NCBI GenBank assembly: GCA_025917655.1
Contig: CP084611.1
Span: 3,038,001-3,102,000, forward strand
Source of the DNA: Chlorella sorokiniana
Taxonomy: Eukaryota > Chlorophyta > Trebouxiophyceae > Chlorellales > Chlorellaceae
Direction of reading: 5' to 3'
DNA length: 64,000 nucleotides
Under the pieces are notes generated by a model, which searched no databases, was not told where the DNA came from, and worked only from the letters and a program-made list of their open reading frames with translations. The translations under genes were made by a program, and so were the position numbers. This document shows positions 53,735 through 64,000 of the stretch, one piece after another. Every line of letters begins with the position of its first letter. The first letter of the stretch is position 1.

Positions 53735-55414
53735 TCAGGCAGCCTCGATGGCTTTGATGCAGTCCACTACGCCGCTGCCCCGTGCCATGGCCTCCTGCAG
53801 CGCCTCAAACTCCTTGCCATAGCGCCGCAGCAGCGTGGCAGCTTGGTAGCATGCCCACCGCGTCTGGTTCTGCTGCTGCGCATCTGTCATGCGTGGCTGT
53901 TGCCGAGCCATGATTCGCTGCAGGTCCAGCATGTCTGCATTCTGGCCCAGGACCTCCTCAAACTTCATGGCCTCGGAGGTGGCGCCCGCCATGGCAATGA
54001 CACTCAGCTGGTCCACCTACATGGGCGCGGCGGGACAAGCGGGAGAGACGTAGAGGCCATGAGGTGTGCCCTGAGGAGGGCAACGCTCAAAGCTACAGGA
54101 CATCTGCCGCGAGAATTGCACTTGCAGCCGTCAGACACCGCCCACCTGCTCTGGCTCAAGCACGCCCTCAATCAGGCGCTTCTGCAGGCGGGCCTCCGCA
54201 AAGTCGGTGTGCTCTTTGCCCAGGGTCAACGAGTAGTTGGTCACCGGCACGCCCAGCAAATACCTATGGGAGTCGAGGGAACAATCGAGAACTGAGGTTG
54301 AGGTGCGGGTAATGCAGTCGAGCTCCCTTCTGCCTTCACACTCTACGGCTGATTTCCGTCCAGCCTGAAGGATAGCTTTTTATTGAGTTGGCAACCCTTG
54401 ATGAAGCTGCATACCCGGTCAGGAAGTGACTGGCCTCGTGCCGCACAACGCGCTCTCGGTAGTCAGGGAACACCACGCTGCGGGACATGTGGCGGCAGGG
54501 TCAACAGCAACAGGGTGATGGCTGTGCAGCGTTGTTTGGGCAGGCCAGGGAGCGGAGGCCGGCAGCAGCGTATCACATCCCAAGCCGCCAGCACACCTGA
54601 ACCTATCAATGGCAAACTGGAGCAGGCCAGGGTTGATCGAGCCAATGGCCAGCACCCCCAGCGAGATGCCGCCTGCACGGGGTGGGGACAGCAGGGCAGG
54701 GTTGGGCGCTTCACCAATAGACATGCCCAGGTGCCGGATCCCCACAAACACGCGCAGACGACGTCGCCCTCTGGGCAGCTGTGCCCCCCCGCACCTGACA
54801 GGTAGGCAGAAAAGAAGCCCCAGTCCCCAGGCAGGACGTTGCCCAGGACAACTGCCAGCAGCGAGCTGACCCCTACTGTGGTCCACAGAAAAGCGGCGTC
54901 GTTGCGCACCGACAGCTGGGCAATGCGCTCCGGCTGCTTCACGCCCACCATGCGCAGCTCGCCAACCATCACGCTGCTCCGCTGTGGCAGGTCCTCCAGC
55001 GCGGCGCCCCACTTCTTCAGTGCCCCCGCAGCGGCCAGCGCCTGCACTGACTCCAAAACTGCCTTGGACTCCTCCTGCTTCTGCGCTTGGGAGGGGATGG
55101 GCTTGGTTGTGTGGTGTGGATCGTGAGGTGTGTCGTAGCGTTGGTGACCGCCCCACTGATCTCCACATGAAGCCCGGCCAACTGCTACATCATGCCTGCC
55201 TCACCAGGCTGATTGGTGCCCTGCGGTAGTTGTCAAGATTGATCTCCAGGTTCTCGTACAGCGTGCTGGTGGAGGCGGAGGGTGGCGCCGCTGACGCACG
55301 CACCTGGTTGCTGCGCACCCGCTGGACGGGCAAATGACGCGCCCTTGGCACGCTGCCGGCGGCTACCCTGGTCATTCGATGCACATTGGGGCTGGTGACG
55401 AGGCACTGCACCAT
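53735..55414 (-). CDS. VIR3: VIR3-like putative plastid metalloprotease (FtsH-related, no AAA domain)
   Basis: Chloroplast protein related to the protease domain of FtsH, as in Arabidopsis VIRESCENT3. ATG 55414 gives MVQCLVTSPNVHRMTRVAAG, a Ser/Arg/Val-rich transit peptide, then ENLEINLDNYRR, KQEESKAVLESVQALAAAGA, ERIAQLSVRNDAAFLWTTVG, two membrane segments (VSSLLAVVLGNVLPGDWGFF; GGISLGVLAIGSINPGLLQF), then VVFPDYRERVVRHEASHFLT with the zinc-binding HEASH motif, VTNYSLTLGKEHTDFAEARL, VIAMAGATSEAMKFEEVLGQ, NADMLDLQRIMARQQPRMTD and CIKAIEAA at 53735. The MAGATSEAM.FE block replaces the second FtsH motif. No ATPase domain is present. Whether it is proteolytically active is not shown by sequence alone. 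Confidence 0.85.
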
Positions 55415-55881
55415 CGTTTGTGGCGGTTCTATGGGGCTGCGTGAAGATTGGTTGCCAACCCTCCCTAAATAGCAGAATAACGAAAGAGACGAATGCACAG
55501 CGGGGAGTTTACGATGCACGCCGCCACAATGCGCGACAGGCTCTCTTTCCCTGCAAAGGTGCTGGCGCGCATGGCGCCCATGCTCAGTACTGACGTAACT
55601 CCTTCCTCTGCACCAGAAAATGAGCTCACGCTCTTACGGCATGCAGTTGGCCAGCACCAAGGCATGCAGCATGGTATGAGCATGATAGTGGGGTGCGTGT
55701 GGGTGTAGGACGGAAGGGAGCACTGGGGCAAGACCACAGCGCTGAAACCGCATCGAGCGAGTGAGCCAACGACGCGCCACACCCATTGTTTGTGGTATGC
55801 GCCAATCAGCTTTACACAAGGCCGAGGTTGGGGGATGCCGTGCTGCCGAGCAGGGCGCCAGCCTCGCCCGCGATCAAAGGG
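55415..55881. other. Intergenic region, ABCG 3' flank and VIR3-like promoter
   Basis: 467 bases with no recognised gene. A minus TTACA at 55812-55816 suits the ABCG transcript end. Confidence 0.45.
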
Positions 55882-58800
55882 TCAGCGGCTGCGCGCCTCC
55901 CTGAGCTTCAGGGTGAGCAGGAAGGCTGTGCGGTAGAGGAGGGCCATGCCGGCAAGAATGGCGAGGCAGACCCATTTGTTGATGTTCATTATCTCATAGT
56001 AGGCCAGCACGTCGGCGCCACCCAGAGTGCAGTTGGGCGGCGGCGTGCCGTTGCTGGCGGGCGGGCACTGCCAGCCCTGCGTGCCCTGGAATTCGTTGCG
56101 CATGAAGCCCGTGAAGGCAAACGTATGATAGCTGATGTAAGAAAGCGGGTAGCGGAGGATTGGCTGCAGAAGGGGAGAAGGAGGGGGACGCGCGGGCCGC
56201 GGCGGGATAGGACCCTCATGGCAGCAAGCGGATGCCAGACGCGGCTGCTTCCCCTCCTGAACCACGCACCTTGGGCATGCTGTTGAGAGGCTGGAAAAAA
56301 CCGCATACAATCATGTAGAGGCCCATTATTCCTGCCCCGCGGCAATCCCCATCAGGTAGTGCGGGACCTGCGCATCGCCAAAGCGTGGCAAGGAGGCTTA
56401 GGAAAGGCCGTTCTGTGCTGTGTGTGCTGGGGTGGGGTTTGAAGCAGGGCCTTGGCATCCCAGTCATGCGTGCCCTCGTCCAGTCCGCCCCCCCCGCCAC
56501 GGCTGACACGCGCCAGCTGATGCGCACCAGAGGCGCGATGGCCATCATGAGTGATTCCACCACCACCAGGGATGCAAACAAGTCCAGGATGAAATATACC
56601 ACGTGCTCGCCGCCGCCACGCAGGCCGGCAATGAAGTACACTGCAGGGATGAAAGTAAAGCGTTGAGGTATGCAGGCATGAAGTGAAGGGTTGACATGGT
56701 TCAATGCCAATTCAGGTGGGAGCTGAGCACACACCGCAAACGGTCGACACGACGGCTATCAGGAGAATGAAGGGCAGGGAGGCAAGAGTGTTTGACACAG
56801 TGAACTGTGACACGCCGTAGTAGCCGTTCAGCCTCTCGCGAATGAAAATTTTCATGTCTGCGCCAGTGATGAAGGCGCGGTAGGCGCAGATTGGGCTAGC
56901 GCAGGCACGCATCATGGCTGGACAGGCACCACCATGCGGCAGCCCTTGACAGTGCGGCCCATGCCCGCACCTTCAGTGAATGCGGGAAAGCCGCGATGCT
57001 CATAAACGTCAGGAACGCTACGACGAAAAACAGCAGGGCTGCCCGGCTGTACACATCCTTCCAGGCCTGCAGCGGCGGCATGCAGCAGGGTGAGGTGGCC
57101 CGTCTGCGTGAGCATCACGGCAGCCAAGCCAACCAGCCACGCATGCATAGCTTTCCCTCACATCTCCCAACTGGAAGTAGACAAACGCGACCTGCAAGGG
57201 AGGAGGGAGGCAGCAGCAATTAGCTGCCCAGTCAGCGGCGGCCATGATGGGGCCCGTCGCCATCCAAAGGCAGCTCACCCCGAGGCAAAGCATGACGTAC
57301 ATCGCCAAACGCATCCAAAATACGCCCACGTTGCGCAGGCTGCGGGGGTGCGAGGGGCAGGCACCTGGTCACTTGGCCAGCACCGCATGCACACGGACTC
57401 TGAGCATGCCCCGCTCACTTGTTGATGAAGGTGCGGGCTGTCAGAACGTGCGTCTGGAACAGCCAGCCAGGCTGCATTGTCGTACTCGACTTGTAACCCT
57501 CCCCAGGGCTGTCCTCCAACGCCTGGCAGGCAGTCCGATTGGGAGGCATCTCGCTTGTTTAGGTTGGCAACCAGGGCCACAGCTACGCATTTGTGCGCCG
57601 TCCCACCCACCTTAACGTGGTCCCGCACGTGGGCCGCGATGCGGGACGCCTGGAACTGGGTCACCAGCGCCGTGATGTTCTGTGCGCCAAGGGGGTGGCA
57701 GGAGCAGCGGGTGGGCCGCCCGCCTCCCGGCCTCCTCCCCAAACGCGCCCCCCCGCCCCCGCCCAGCACCCACCTCCTCCACCTCAGCGCCCTCCAAGAA
57801 GTCCCGGTTGATGCAGTACAGGAAGTGGTCGGCCGGGTTGCGGTTGGCGGGCACCGCCAGCCCCGCCTCGGAAAAGAAGTCGATGGCGCGGTCGGCGGCG
57901 CCAAAGTAGATGACTTGCCCGTCAGACAGCAGGCACAGCTTGTCAAACAGGGCAAACACCTGCGCTGTGGGGCATGCATGGGAATTAACGGCTCATCTGC
58001 TCGGCAAGGTGCACCCGGGCGCAGGGCGCAGCACCTCCTCAGTAGCTGCCTGCACACCTGGCTGGAAGGCTGGTGGATGACGCTGCAGAGGAAGCAGAGG
58101 AAACCATATGTCAGGACGGCTTCAGGGCCCGAGCAGGCAGGGAAAGACAGGTCTGCCTGCTGCTCCGCCCCAGCGCTGCTCGCCTGATGATGGTGCGGCA
58201 GCGCTGCGCCAGGCGGCCCACGGCGGCCATGACGTGGTAGGCCGCCGCTGAGTCCAGCCCAGAGGTCGGCTCGTCCAGGAAGACGAGGCGGGGGAGGTGA
58301 CCAGCTCGCAGCCGATGGACACGCGGCGGCGCTGGCCCCCAGACACGCCACGCAGGTGCCAGGTGCCGATGTAGCTGCGGACCAGAGGGCAAACGCAGGG
58401 CGCGGCGAGTGGTATGCCGCTCGAACCCAGCCCAAAGCCCCCCACCCCCCCCAAAAAGAAAACCACCGGCAAACCCCACCCTCCACCCCCGCTCACGTGT
58501 CACGCACGCTTTCCAGGCCCAGCTCGGCGATCACGTCGCTCACCACCGCCTCCAACTCCTTGCTGGACATGCTCTGCAGGGGGAGGCGGGGCGGCAGAGC
58601 CAACAGGGCACATCTCGGCTAACAGATGTTTGGTTTTGAAAGCACGCGACGGGCGCAGTGCCCCCAAACCTGAGGCAGGCGCAGCTTGGCGCTGTAGTGG
58701 ATAGTCTCGTGCACTGTCAGCGTGCCAATCAGCACATCCTGCATGGGGCAGGCAAGCGCGATTGTGGGCACGAGCACCCGCATCCGCGGTGCCCGCCGAG

Positions 58801-59288
58801 CGCCCCCGCCTCCTGCGCCGCCGGCCACCCACATCCTGCGTCACGTAGGCGCTGCGTCCGTACGACAGCTGGCTGCGGTGGCCGTTGACTCGGATCTCCC
58901 GGCAAACTTGGCGTTCTTGGCGAGGCGGCCAGCCAAGGTGTCCAGAAGCGTCGTCTTGCCGCAACCCGAGGGGCCCATGATGGCCTGGAGTCGGGAGCGC
59001 AGCAGGGGCTGGATTGTTCCCCGGGCAGCAAAGGGGAGGCAAGCCTTGCTCTCATCCCTTGGCTCAGCTGCAACGCTGTGAGGCCTCACTCACCAACATG
59101 TGGCTGGGATCTACGTAGCCGTCAACGCCATTGAGGATGTGCCTCTCAGCACCCTTTCGGTCGACCACGGTGACGGTCAGATTGCTCCACGACAGGGTGG
59201 CGGTGCCCTGGTGGGCTCCGCATGCCGACAGATCCTTGCGCTGCGCCTCCACGTCATCCCAGTGCGCCGACAGATTGCCGACAGCCAT
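55882..59288 (-). CDS. ABCG: Half-size ABCG (WBC-type) ABC transporter
   Basis: Membrane exporter with the reversed ABCG order: nucleotide-binding domain first, then membrane domain. The preferred start is ATG 59288 ([20 protein letters not shown]). [64 protein letters not shown], signature [59 protein letters not shown]. Membrane domain segments: [107 protein letters not shown]. Then comes the large extracellular loop [11 protein letters not shown]...NCTLGG and a last helix, ending KLREARSR at 55882. The half-size suggests dimer formation. Substrate cannot be inferred. Frames break near 58290 and 58898, each one base short in a C or G run. Confidence 0.9.
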
Positions 59289-59925
59289 TGATGTACAGGA
59301 CCTGCGAGCGCCGGCGGTGACGGCAGGCAGCGGTGACAGCAAGCTGCACACACCCATCCATGTCATGCAGCGACCTTGGCAACCATGGTCGGTGGATGGT
59401 ACGCGTTTCGAGCGGACGCAACAAAGCAGGCGACCCGAGAGATATCTTCGCGTGCAAGACCCAGCTTGCTGGCTGGTGAAAGAGCAGTGCTGCCATCGAC
59501 AATTGCGTTATCAAGTACCTCTGCGGGATTAGAGCGGCACCTGCTTGCCGTTTGTAGTTGGGCGAGTTGAGGGAACGCTGACAGGCGGTATAGATGTCAG
59601 TTGTCGACTTGTGGGACGAACACAAGCCAACTCGGTGATGATGCCATCGCTTCAGCACACAGCTCTCGTTATTGAGGGGCGCCAGCCTGTCACCACGAGT
59701 GTCGGGAGCAAGCCCGCAGAGCGTCAAACCATGTCTTCCTGCTGCAGATCAAAGGGAATCGTCGCTTAACAGTGCCAGCAAAAGAACCGGACGGCCACGT
59801 GGGCTTAACCTGCAAGTACCTGCCAACCTGTCGTTGTGTTTTTCTGACTAGAGGCCACAGGCCACATATGTTGGTCAACAAAAAGGTATGGCTGTTGGTT
59901 ATGCGGGAAAATCAGAAACAGGAGG
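59289..59925. other. Intergenic region upstream of the ABCG gene
   Basis: No gene recognised on either strand. Contains the ABCG promoter region; an alternative in-frame start for ABCG lies at 59366. Confidence 0.4.
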
Positions 59926-60300
59926 GGCTGTAAGGCCCCAGCGCAGAATGGGGCGCCATCCGTGGCAGCTGCAGGCGCAGCGGTATCCAAGTTGCTCACA
60001 GCTAGTGCAGCTTCCAAAGGGGGACCGCGATTGTGCTCAGCTGCAGACGACAAGCCAACGAACCCTGGAGCAGCCCTCACGTGCCATCCAGAAATCTCCC
60101 TAAAAGTGCTTGTCGAAGCCCAGCAGGCGGGCCGCCACATAAGTGCAGGCGGGCCGCCACATGTTGGCTTCACATGGTTAAGTGTCACGTTGCCAACGGA
60201 TCATCAGCATCACACAGCCAACATAAATGCCTGGCAGCCAGCCCAGCCCACCGTGAACAGCGTCTCCACCACCTGGAGCTCAGTTTCGTGACGCCTGGCA
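59926..60300 (-). pseudogene. Detached copy of the Whirly 3' end
   Basis: Matches 61820-62225 on the same strand with moderate divergence and small indels. On the minus strand it contains remnants of the last two Whirly exons: HETELQVVETLFT near 60295-60255 (VTDTELRVVKTLFT in the gene) and VAARLLGFDKHF followed by TAG near 60140-60105 (LIPRLLGFDEHF in the gene). A 20-base direct repeat (gcgggccgccaca) has formed inside it. The N-terminal Whirly exons are absent upstream, so it is an orphan fragment of a host gene. It could instead be the 3' end of a second, otherwise lost Whirly gene. Confidence 0.65.
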
Positions 60301-61280
60301 GCATAGGGCGGGGTGCCCTCCATGGTACCGCTTTGCAATCATCCCATGCACGGCAGCGTCCTGAAAGGGGGCAGCACCAGCAAAGCAGCCTCACCCGCGT
60401 CAGATTCCCGCCGGCCCCAAAGGCCCCTTGTGCGGCGGGCAGTGCCAACGCTCCACAGTCTCAAGCCCCGCCTCTTCCCGCCCCTGTGTGGCGTCCACTC
60501 ATCTACGCAGGGTGAGCAGCCAGCAGCTTCTGGGCGGCTGCGTCCAGGAACTGTCGCAGGTTGGGGAGCAGCAGGGGCACCATCGTGGCCGCGGTCAGCT
60601 GTTGCCGCAAGGGACGCAGGCGGGACTCAAGCGGACTCCCATGCCTCGCTAAGGTGCCTGCAGCGACGGCATGCACAGCACAGGTGCAAGGCAAGGGAAG
60701 CAGCAGCACTGCAGGGCGCAAGTGCCGCACCGCAGCCTCCCTTGGCTGGTGCACGGCCGTCCTCCTGGGGCAGAAGCAATACACACCCACCTTCACAGCT
60801 GCTCGTTTACGGCCGCCAAGTTGCCACCCGCCTGCCACGCCTGCTCGAAGCCCGCCGCTGGCTGCGCCAGGGAGCCCAGGGCCGACCGACCGCCGGCCCC
60901 GGCTGTACTGGCTACGGGGCAGGCTGGCCAGCGGCATTGAAAAGGACGCCGGCAGGTCGGGAGAGGGGTTGCTGTTGGCAGGCCTGGCTGTTGTGCACCC
61001 CTGCCTCACCCACACAGCCAGGCTCCATAAGTTGTTATTGAGAGAAAAGGAAAGATAAGTGCTACACAGGCTACTGCAGTTTGGCTGCAGCGGAGAGCGG
61101 CAGGGGTCCAATGCCGCTCGCTCACTGTTTCAAATCAGAAGGGAAGCAGTCTGACACAGCTGCTGCACAATGAAGCAGAGGTTACGCAACTGACCAATGC
61201 CTGGCGCGCCGCACACGCTGCCACTCCCAGCCCGCTTCACTGAAGTGCTGGACAAGCTGAGTCCTAATTTTATGACCCTG
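60301..61280. other. Stretch between the two Whirly 3' copies
   Basis: No gene is assigned with confidence. A minus-strand frame (61111-60503) is open for about 200 codons and its end, LLLPNLRQFLDAAAQKLLAA, looks protein-like, but the rest is low-complexity and no family is recognised. Confidence 0.25.
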
Positions 61281-61520
61281 GCCTTTGACAGCTTCAAATT
61301 GAATGCGCACCAGCAAGGCAAGCTTGGATTGCATTATCGGCCATCGAGAAGAATCTTGTAGCGCTTTGCACAAGTCTTCGCAAGCATTGCAGCTTACGAA
61401 ACAAAGGCCTGCAACGCTCGCACAGACTTGTGCAAAGCGCTACAAGATTCTTCTTGATGGCCGCATAATGCAATCCAAGCTTGCCTTGCTGATGCGCATT
61501 CAAATTAAGCTGTCAGAGGC
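61281..61520. repeat. Long inverted repeat (hairpin of about 110-base arms)
   Basis: The left arm, from gcctttgacagctt at 61281 to about 61395, is complementary to the right arm, from about 61405 to aagctgtcagaggc at 61520. Only a few mismatches and one or two single-base gaps are seen. The loop is roughly ten bases (near acgaaac). For example gaagaatcttgtagcgcttt on the left pairs with aaagcgctacaagattcttc on the right. No transposase or target-site duplication is evident. It could be a fold-back (MITE-like) element or a hairpin small-RNA precursor. Confidence 0.85.
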
Positions 61521-61738
61521 AGCCTCGCGCAGCATTTAACAGAAGGCGTGTCTGCTGAATGTTTCCTTGCCTCCAGGGTGTTGCATTGTCAGCTATCCAT
61601 GTAAGCAAGGCGTGAAAAGGTTGGTCGCAGATTGAGCCAAAAGAGGACAGACACAGGCGCACTGCCGTGCATGCCAGGCCAGGCGCAAGCCTGAGCAGTT
61701 GGGATGGGTCAGCTGAGCAGAAGTGGCGGGGGCAGGAC

Positions 61739-63149
61739 CTAGCGTACGCAGCAGGGAGCGGCCAAGCGGCAGCACGTCTCAAACATTGCTGTGAACATTA
61801 TGCAAGCAACATCATTTGCAAAAGGGGCTGTGAGGCCCCAGCGCTCAGAATGGGGCGCCATCTGCGGCCGCTGCAGGCGCCGCAGTATCCGAGTTGATGA
61901 CAGATGGTGCTCCTGCTGAAGGGGGACAGCGATTGTGTTCAGGTGCAGACGATGTGTAATAAACCTTGGAGCAGCCTCATGTGCCTTCAAGAAAATGCCC
62001 GGCCCCAACCCACCCTGAAAGTGCTCGTCGAAGCCCAAGAGACGCGGGATCAAAAACTGCAAACGGGCGTCACCACATGTCGGAATCACATTGCCTGGAG
62101 GCGGTTAAGAACTCATCAGCATCACATAGCCAACATGAACCCCTGGATGCCAAAAGGCACCACAGGTTCTGAAGCTAGCCCACCGTGAACAGCGTCTTCA
62201 CCACCCGGAGCTCAGTGTCCGTCACATTGCACGAAATTTGGACAGGCGCGCCGCTCTGATTGGAGTTCAGGGTGAAGAACCATCCTCTGTCGGGGCCGGG
62301 CGCATACTGCATTGGCGCAGGGAATGGCCTCACTGTTGTGAGCAGCATGGCGACAACTCCTCATCAGCCAGGACCTCAAGCAGGCGCCCGGGGCAACATG
62401 TGCTGGGCGTGAAACCCACGCGAGCTGTTTGCGTGTGGTGCCCTCCCCAGCGCTGTTCTTGTTGGGGTCGTGGTAGGCAGACCACTCCTGCCGCGCATCC
62501 GCGGCATCCAGCACGCCCGCGCACTCCACGGCGCTCAAAGCAAAGGTCTGCAGACGGCAAGCCATGGCCAAATATTGTTTGCAAAAGCTTCTGTAACTTA
62601 ATCTTCTTTGAAGCAAGTCCTCGGGCATCGGCTGCCCATTGGCGGGCGCACCTCCTTGCGACTCCAGTCGTACGTCTGCGTGCCCACGTTCGGGGCAAAC
62701 TCCAGCAGCACCGTGCCCTCACGCTGGATTGCCAGCCCACTGCTCTTGGCCTCCCAGGTGGGTTTGATGACCTTAATTGCCATGGCTGCCTTGCCCTGCG
62801 GTGTGGTTTGCATGCGGACACAGAGAAGGTGCAGACCTGCCCAGGAGGCGGACAGGAGGGGGCGGGAGGCGGGAAGCGCTGCGATGCGGTGCTGGGGAGC
62901 CTTGTCCCTTTCAGCCACCTTGTAGATTGTGTAGTCGGTGTACACGTTCAGCCGGCTCTTGGTGTCGTCGTCCCAGTAGGGAGCAGCGGTGGACTGCACC
63001 CGCAGCGTGTGGCCGGGCGACCGATGCTGAACCGGCTGCACTGGCAAGATCCATGGCAACGTGGATGGGCGCAACAGCCTAAGCGCAGGTCCAGCGCCTG
63101 CAGTTCGCACAGTGCTTCCAAACGTTTGAAATAGGCAAGGGAACGCCAT
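61739..63149 (-). CDS. WHY1: Whirly single-stranded-DNA-binding protein
   Basis: Organelle-targeted DNA-binding protein that protects plastid or mitochondrial genomes. Five exons: MAFPCLFQTFGSTVRTAGAG (ATG 63149; transit peptide) to LNVYTDYTIYK; GKAAMAIKVIKPTWEAKSSG through LLEFAPNVGTQTYDWSRKE; TFALSAVECAGVLDAADARQ, EWSAYHDPNKNSAGEGTTRK; YAPGPDRGWFFTLNSNQSGA, VQISCNVTDTELRVVKTLFT; and FLIPRLLGFDEHFQ. The KGKAA motif that mediates oligomerisation is made by the first junction (YK|GKAA). YDWSRK and GF(D/E) C-terminal positions agree with plant Whirlies. Where the duplicate copy has TAG after HF, this gene has CAG, so the frame runs on about 90 codons to 61739 unless a further splice (CAG|gtgggt) occurs. 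The true C-terminus is therefore uncertain. Confidence 0.85.
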
Positions 63150-63320
63150 GGCCGTTGTTGTAAAGCAGAAAGTCAGGTTGTTGACGCCATCAGAGGGAGT
63201 TGGACTATTGGTTTGGCCTGGAGGAGATGGCGGCGCCGCCACTTGGTACAGCTGGCATATGAGCTACACGCTAACGCTTTGCCACGGATTCCTCTTTCAA
63301 ATCAAAGCTTTTCCATGGTT

Positions 63321-64000
63321 TCAATCAAACCACCGCTTCAATGCGGCACCTGGGCTGGCTGCGGCTCCCCCTCTCTTGGACCCAGCGGCGGCTGGCGCGT
63401 CAAATAGCTTGGCCAGGTACTGCGTGGCAAGCTTGTCAACGTTGTCCGTCGCCTCCTTCTTGCGCATCTTCCTAGACCGCACCTCGCCTGCACAGCATAC
63501 GGTGCACAGCTTCACTCCAGGCCTGCCTGGCTCCCAAACCAGGCAACACTGATGCACCACCATGTCAGGCAGCACCGGGTACATGCACAGCAAACAAGGC
63601 TCACCTGCAGGCTCAGCATCTGCCAGCTTATCTATCAACTCATCAGCTGAGCGCTTGCGCTGCCGGGCCTGCTGCTCATGCTGCAAGGCCGCCTGTGCCT
63701 TGGCCGCCCTGGTGTTCACACCAGGCTTGGCAGGCCGCTGCTGCTGCTTTGAGCCCGCGCCCTTGGCCAGCTGGGCTGGCTTGCTGGCGGACGCAGCTGG
63801 GGCCTTGCCTGCGGGCACTGCATGGGCGGGCCCTGCAGCAGCACCCGGCTGCCCCTCCAGCTTGCGCTTCCGCTGCTCCCTGCGCTTGGCAGCCCGGCTC
63901 TTCTCCCCTGCGTGGCTGCTCCAGTGGAGGCACCCACACCTTCGCCCTCCTCCAGGCTTTCCTGCTTGCGCCGCTCCTTCAGCATGAGGCGCCGCTCCTT
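63321..64000 (-). CDS. 3' part of a Lys/Arg-rich protein gene (partial)
   Basis: The gene enters from the right edge on the minus strand. Coding blocks: LMLKERRKQESLEEGEGVGA, AGEKSRAAKRREQRKRKLEG, KPAQLAKGAGSKQQQRPAKP, QHEQQARQRKRSADELIDKL, then an intron (about 63604-63488) and EVRSRKMRKKEATDNVDKLA, TQYLAKLFDAP, with a stop at 63321. The strongly basic, Ala/Gln/Lys-rich composition and the final (D)xLxxxYxxKLF segment recall C-terminal tails of nucleolar RNA-binding or ribosome-biogenesis proteins, but the domain that would identify it lies outside the window. A frame change near 63910 may be an error. Its stop is 172 bases from the Whirly start, so the Whirly promoter overlaps its 3' flank. 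Confidence 0.55.
   Translation of the reverse strand, partial: GAAPHAEGAAQAGKPGGGRRCGCLHWSSHAGEKSRAAKRREQRKRKLEGQPGAAAGPAHAVPAGKAPAASASKPAQLAKGAGSKQQQRPAKPGVNTRAAKAQAALQHEQQARQRKRSADELIDKLADAEPAGEPCLLCMYPVLPDMVVHQCCLVWEPGRPGVKLCTVCCAGEVRSRKMRKKEATDNVDKLATQYLAKLFDAPAAAGSKRGGAAASPGAALKRWFD

Noticed and set aside
55465-55782. Minus-strand ORF of 105 codons between the VIR3-like and ABCG genes
   Set aside because: No recognisable domain and no splice context; treated as promoter or 3' flank.
60503-61111. Minus-strand ORF of about 200 codons
   Set aside because: Mostly low-complexity and without a known domain; kept only as a note on the region.

Overview
The window looks like nuclear DNA of a trebouxiophyte green alga (Chlorella/Micractinium type). 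It is very GC-rich for much of its length. Nearly every gene is split by many short GT-AG introns. Most 3' ends carry the green-algal polyadenylation signal TGTAA (TTACA on the minus strand). The proteins include plastid ones (PsbW, a ClpD-like chaperone, a VIR3-like protease), plant-lineage regulators (a two-domain WRKY, a Whirly, NF-YB) and translation elongation factor 3, a protein best known from fungi and some algae. No tRNA, rRNA, CRISPR, virus-like element or autonomous transposon was seen.

Layout. 0-6 kb: the 3' tip of an unknown gene, then AP-4 adaptor subunit epsilon. 6.4-11.5 kb: eEF3. 11.5-18 kb: a rearranged stretch in which the last part of eEF3 is present a second time, fused to a second copy of the 3' part of a downstream gene of unknown function; two unknown genes lie after it. 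18-22.8 kb: ClpD-like Hsp100. 22.8-24.2 kb: no gene seen. 24.2-31.7 kb: PsbW, eIF2-alpha and a HAD phosphatase (minus), RHIP1-like (plus) and NF-YB (minus). 32-38.1 kb: an XRN 5'-3' exoribonuclease. 38.4-46.4 kb: compact, lower-GC housekeeping genes (small membrane protein, ribosomal eL42, CRIPT, FAM136A, mitochondrial OSCP, a plastid membrane protein, kinetochore SPC24). 46.6-49.6 kb: a short MED13-like protein. 49.9-59.3 kb (minus): WRKY, VIR3-like protease, half-size ABCG transporter. 59.9-63.2 kb: a Whirly gene, a detached second copy of its 3' end, and a long hairpin. 63.3 kb to the right edge: the 3' part of a basic protein gene.

The genes are unrelated housekeeping and regulatory loci rather than one pathway. 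They are often arranged as divergent pairs sharing short promoters (HAD/RHIP1, NF-YB/XRN, small membrane protein/eL42, OSCP/plastid protein, SPC24/MED13). Two features cut across the window: segmental duplication with a microhomology junction near 13.43 kb, and a recurring one-base shortfall in G/C runs inside otherwise conserved exons, which looks like a sequence-quality artefact and breaks frames in the GC-rich genes. Exon boundaries below were read by eye from GT-AG sites and family conservation; gene ends are more certain than internal junctions.
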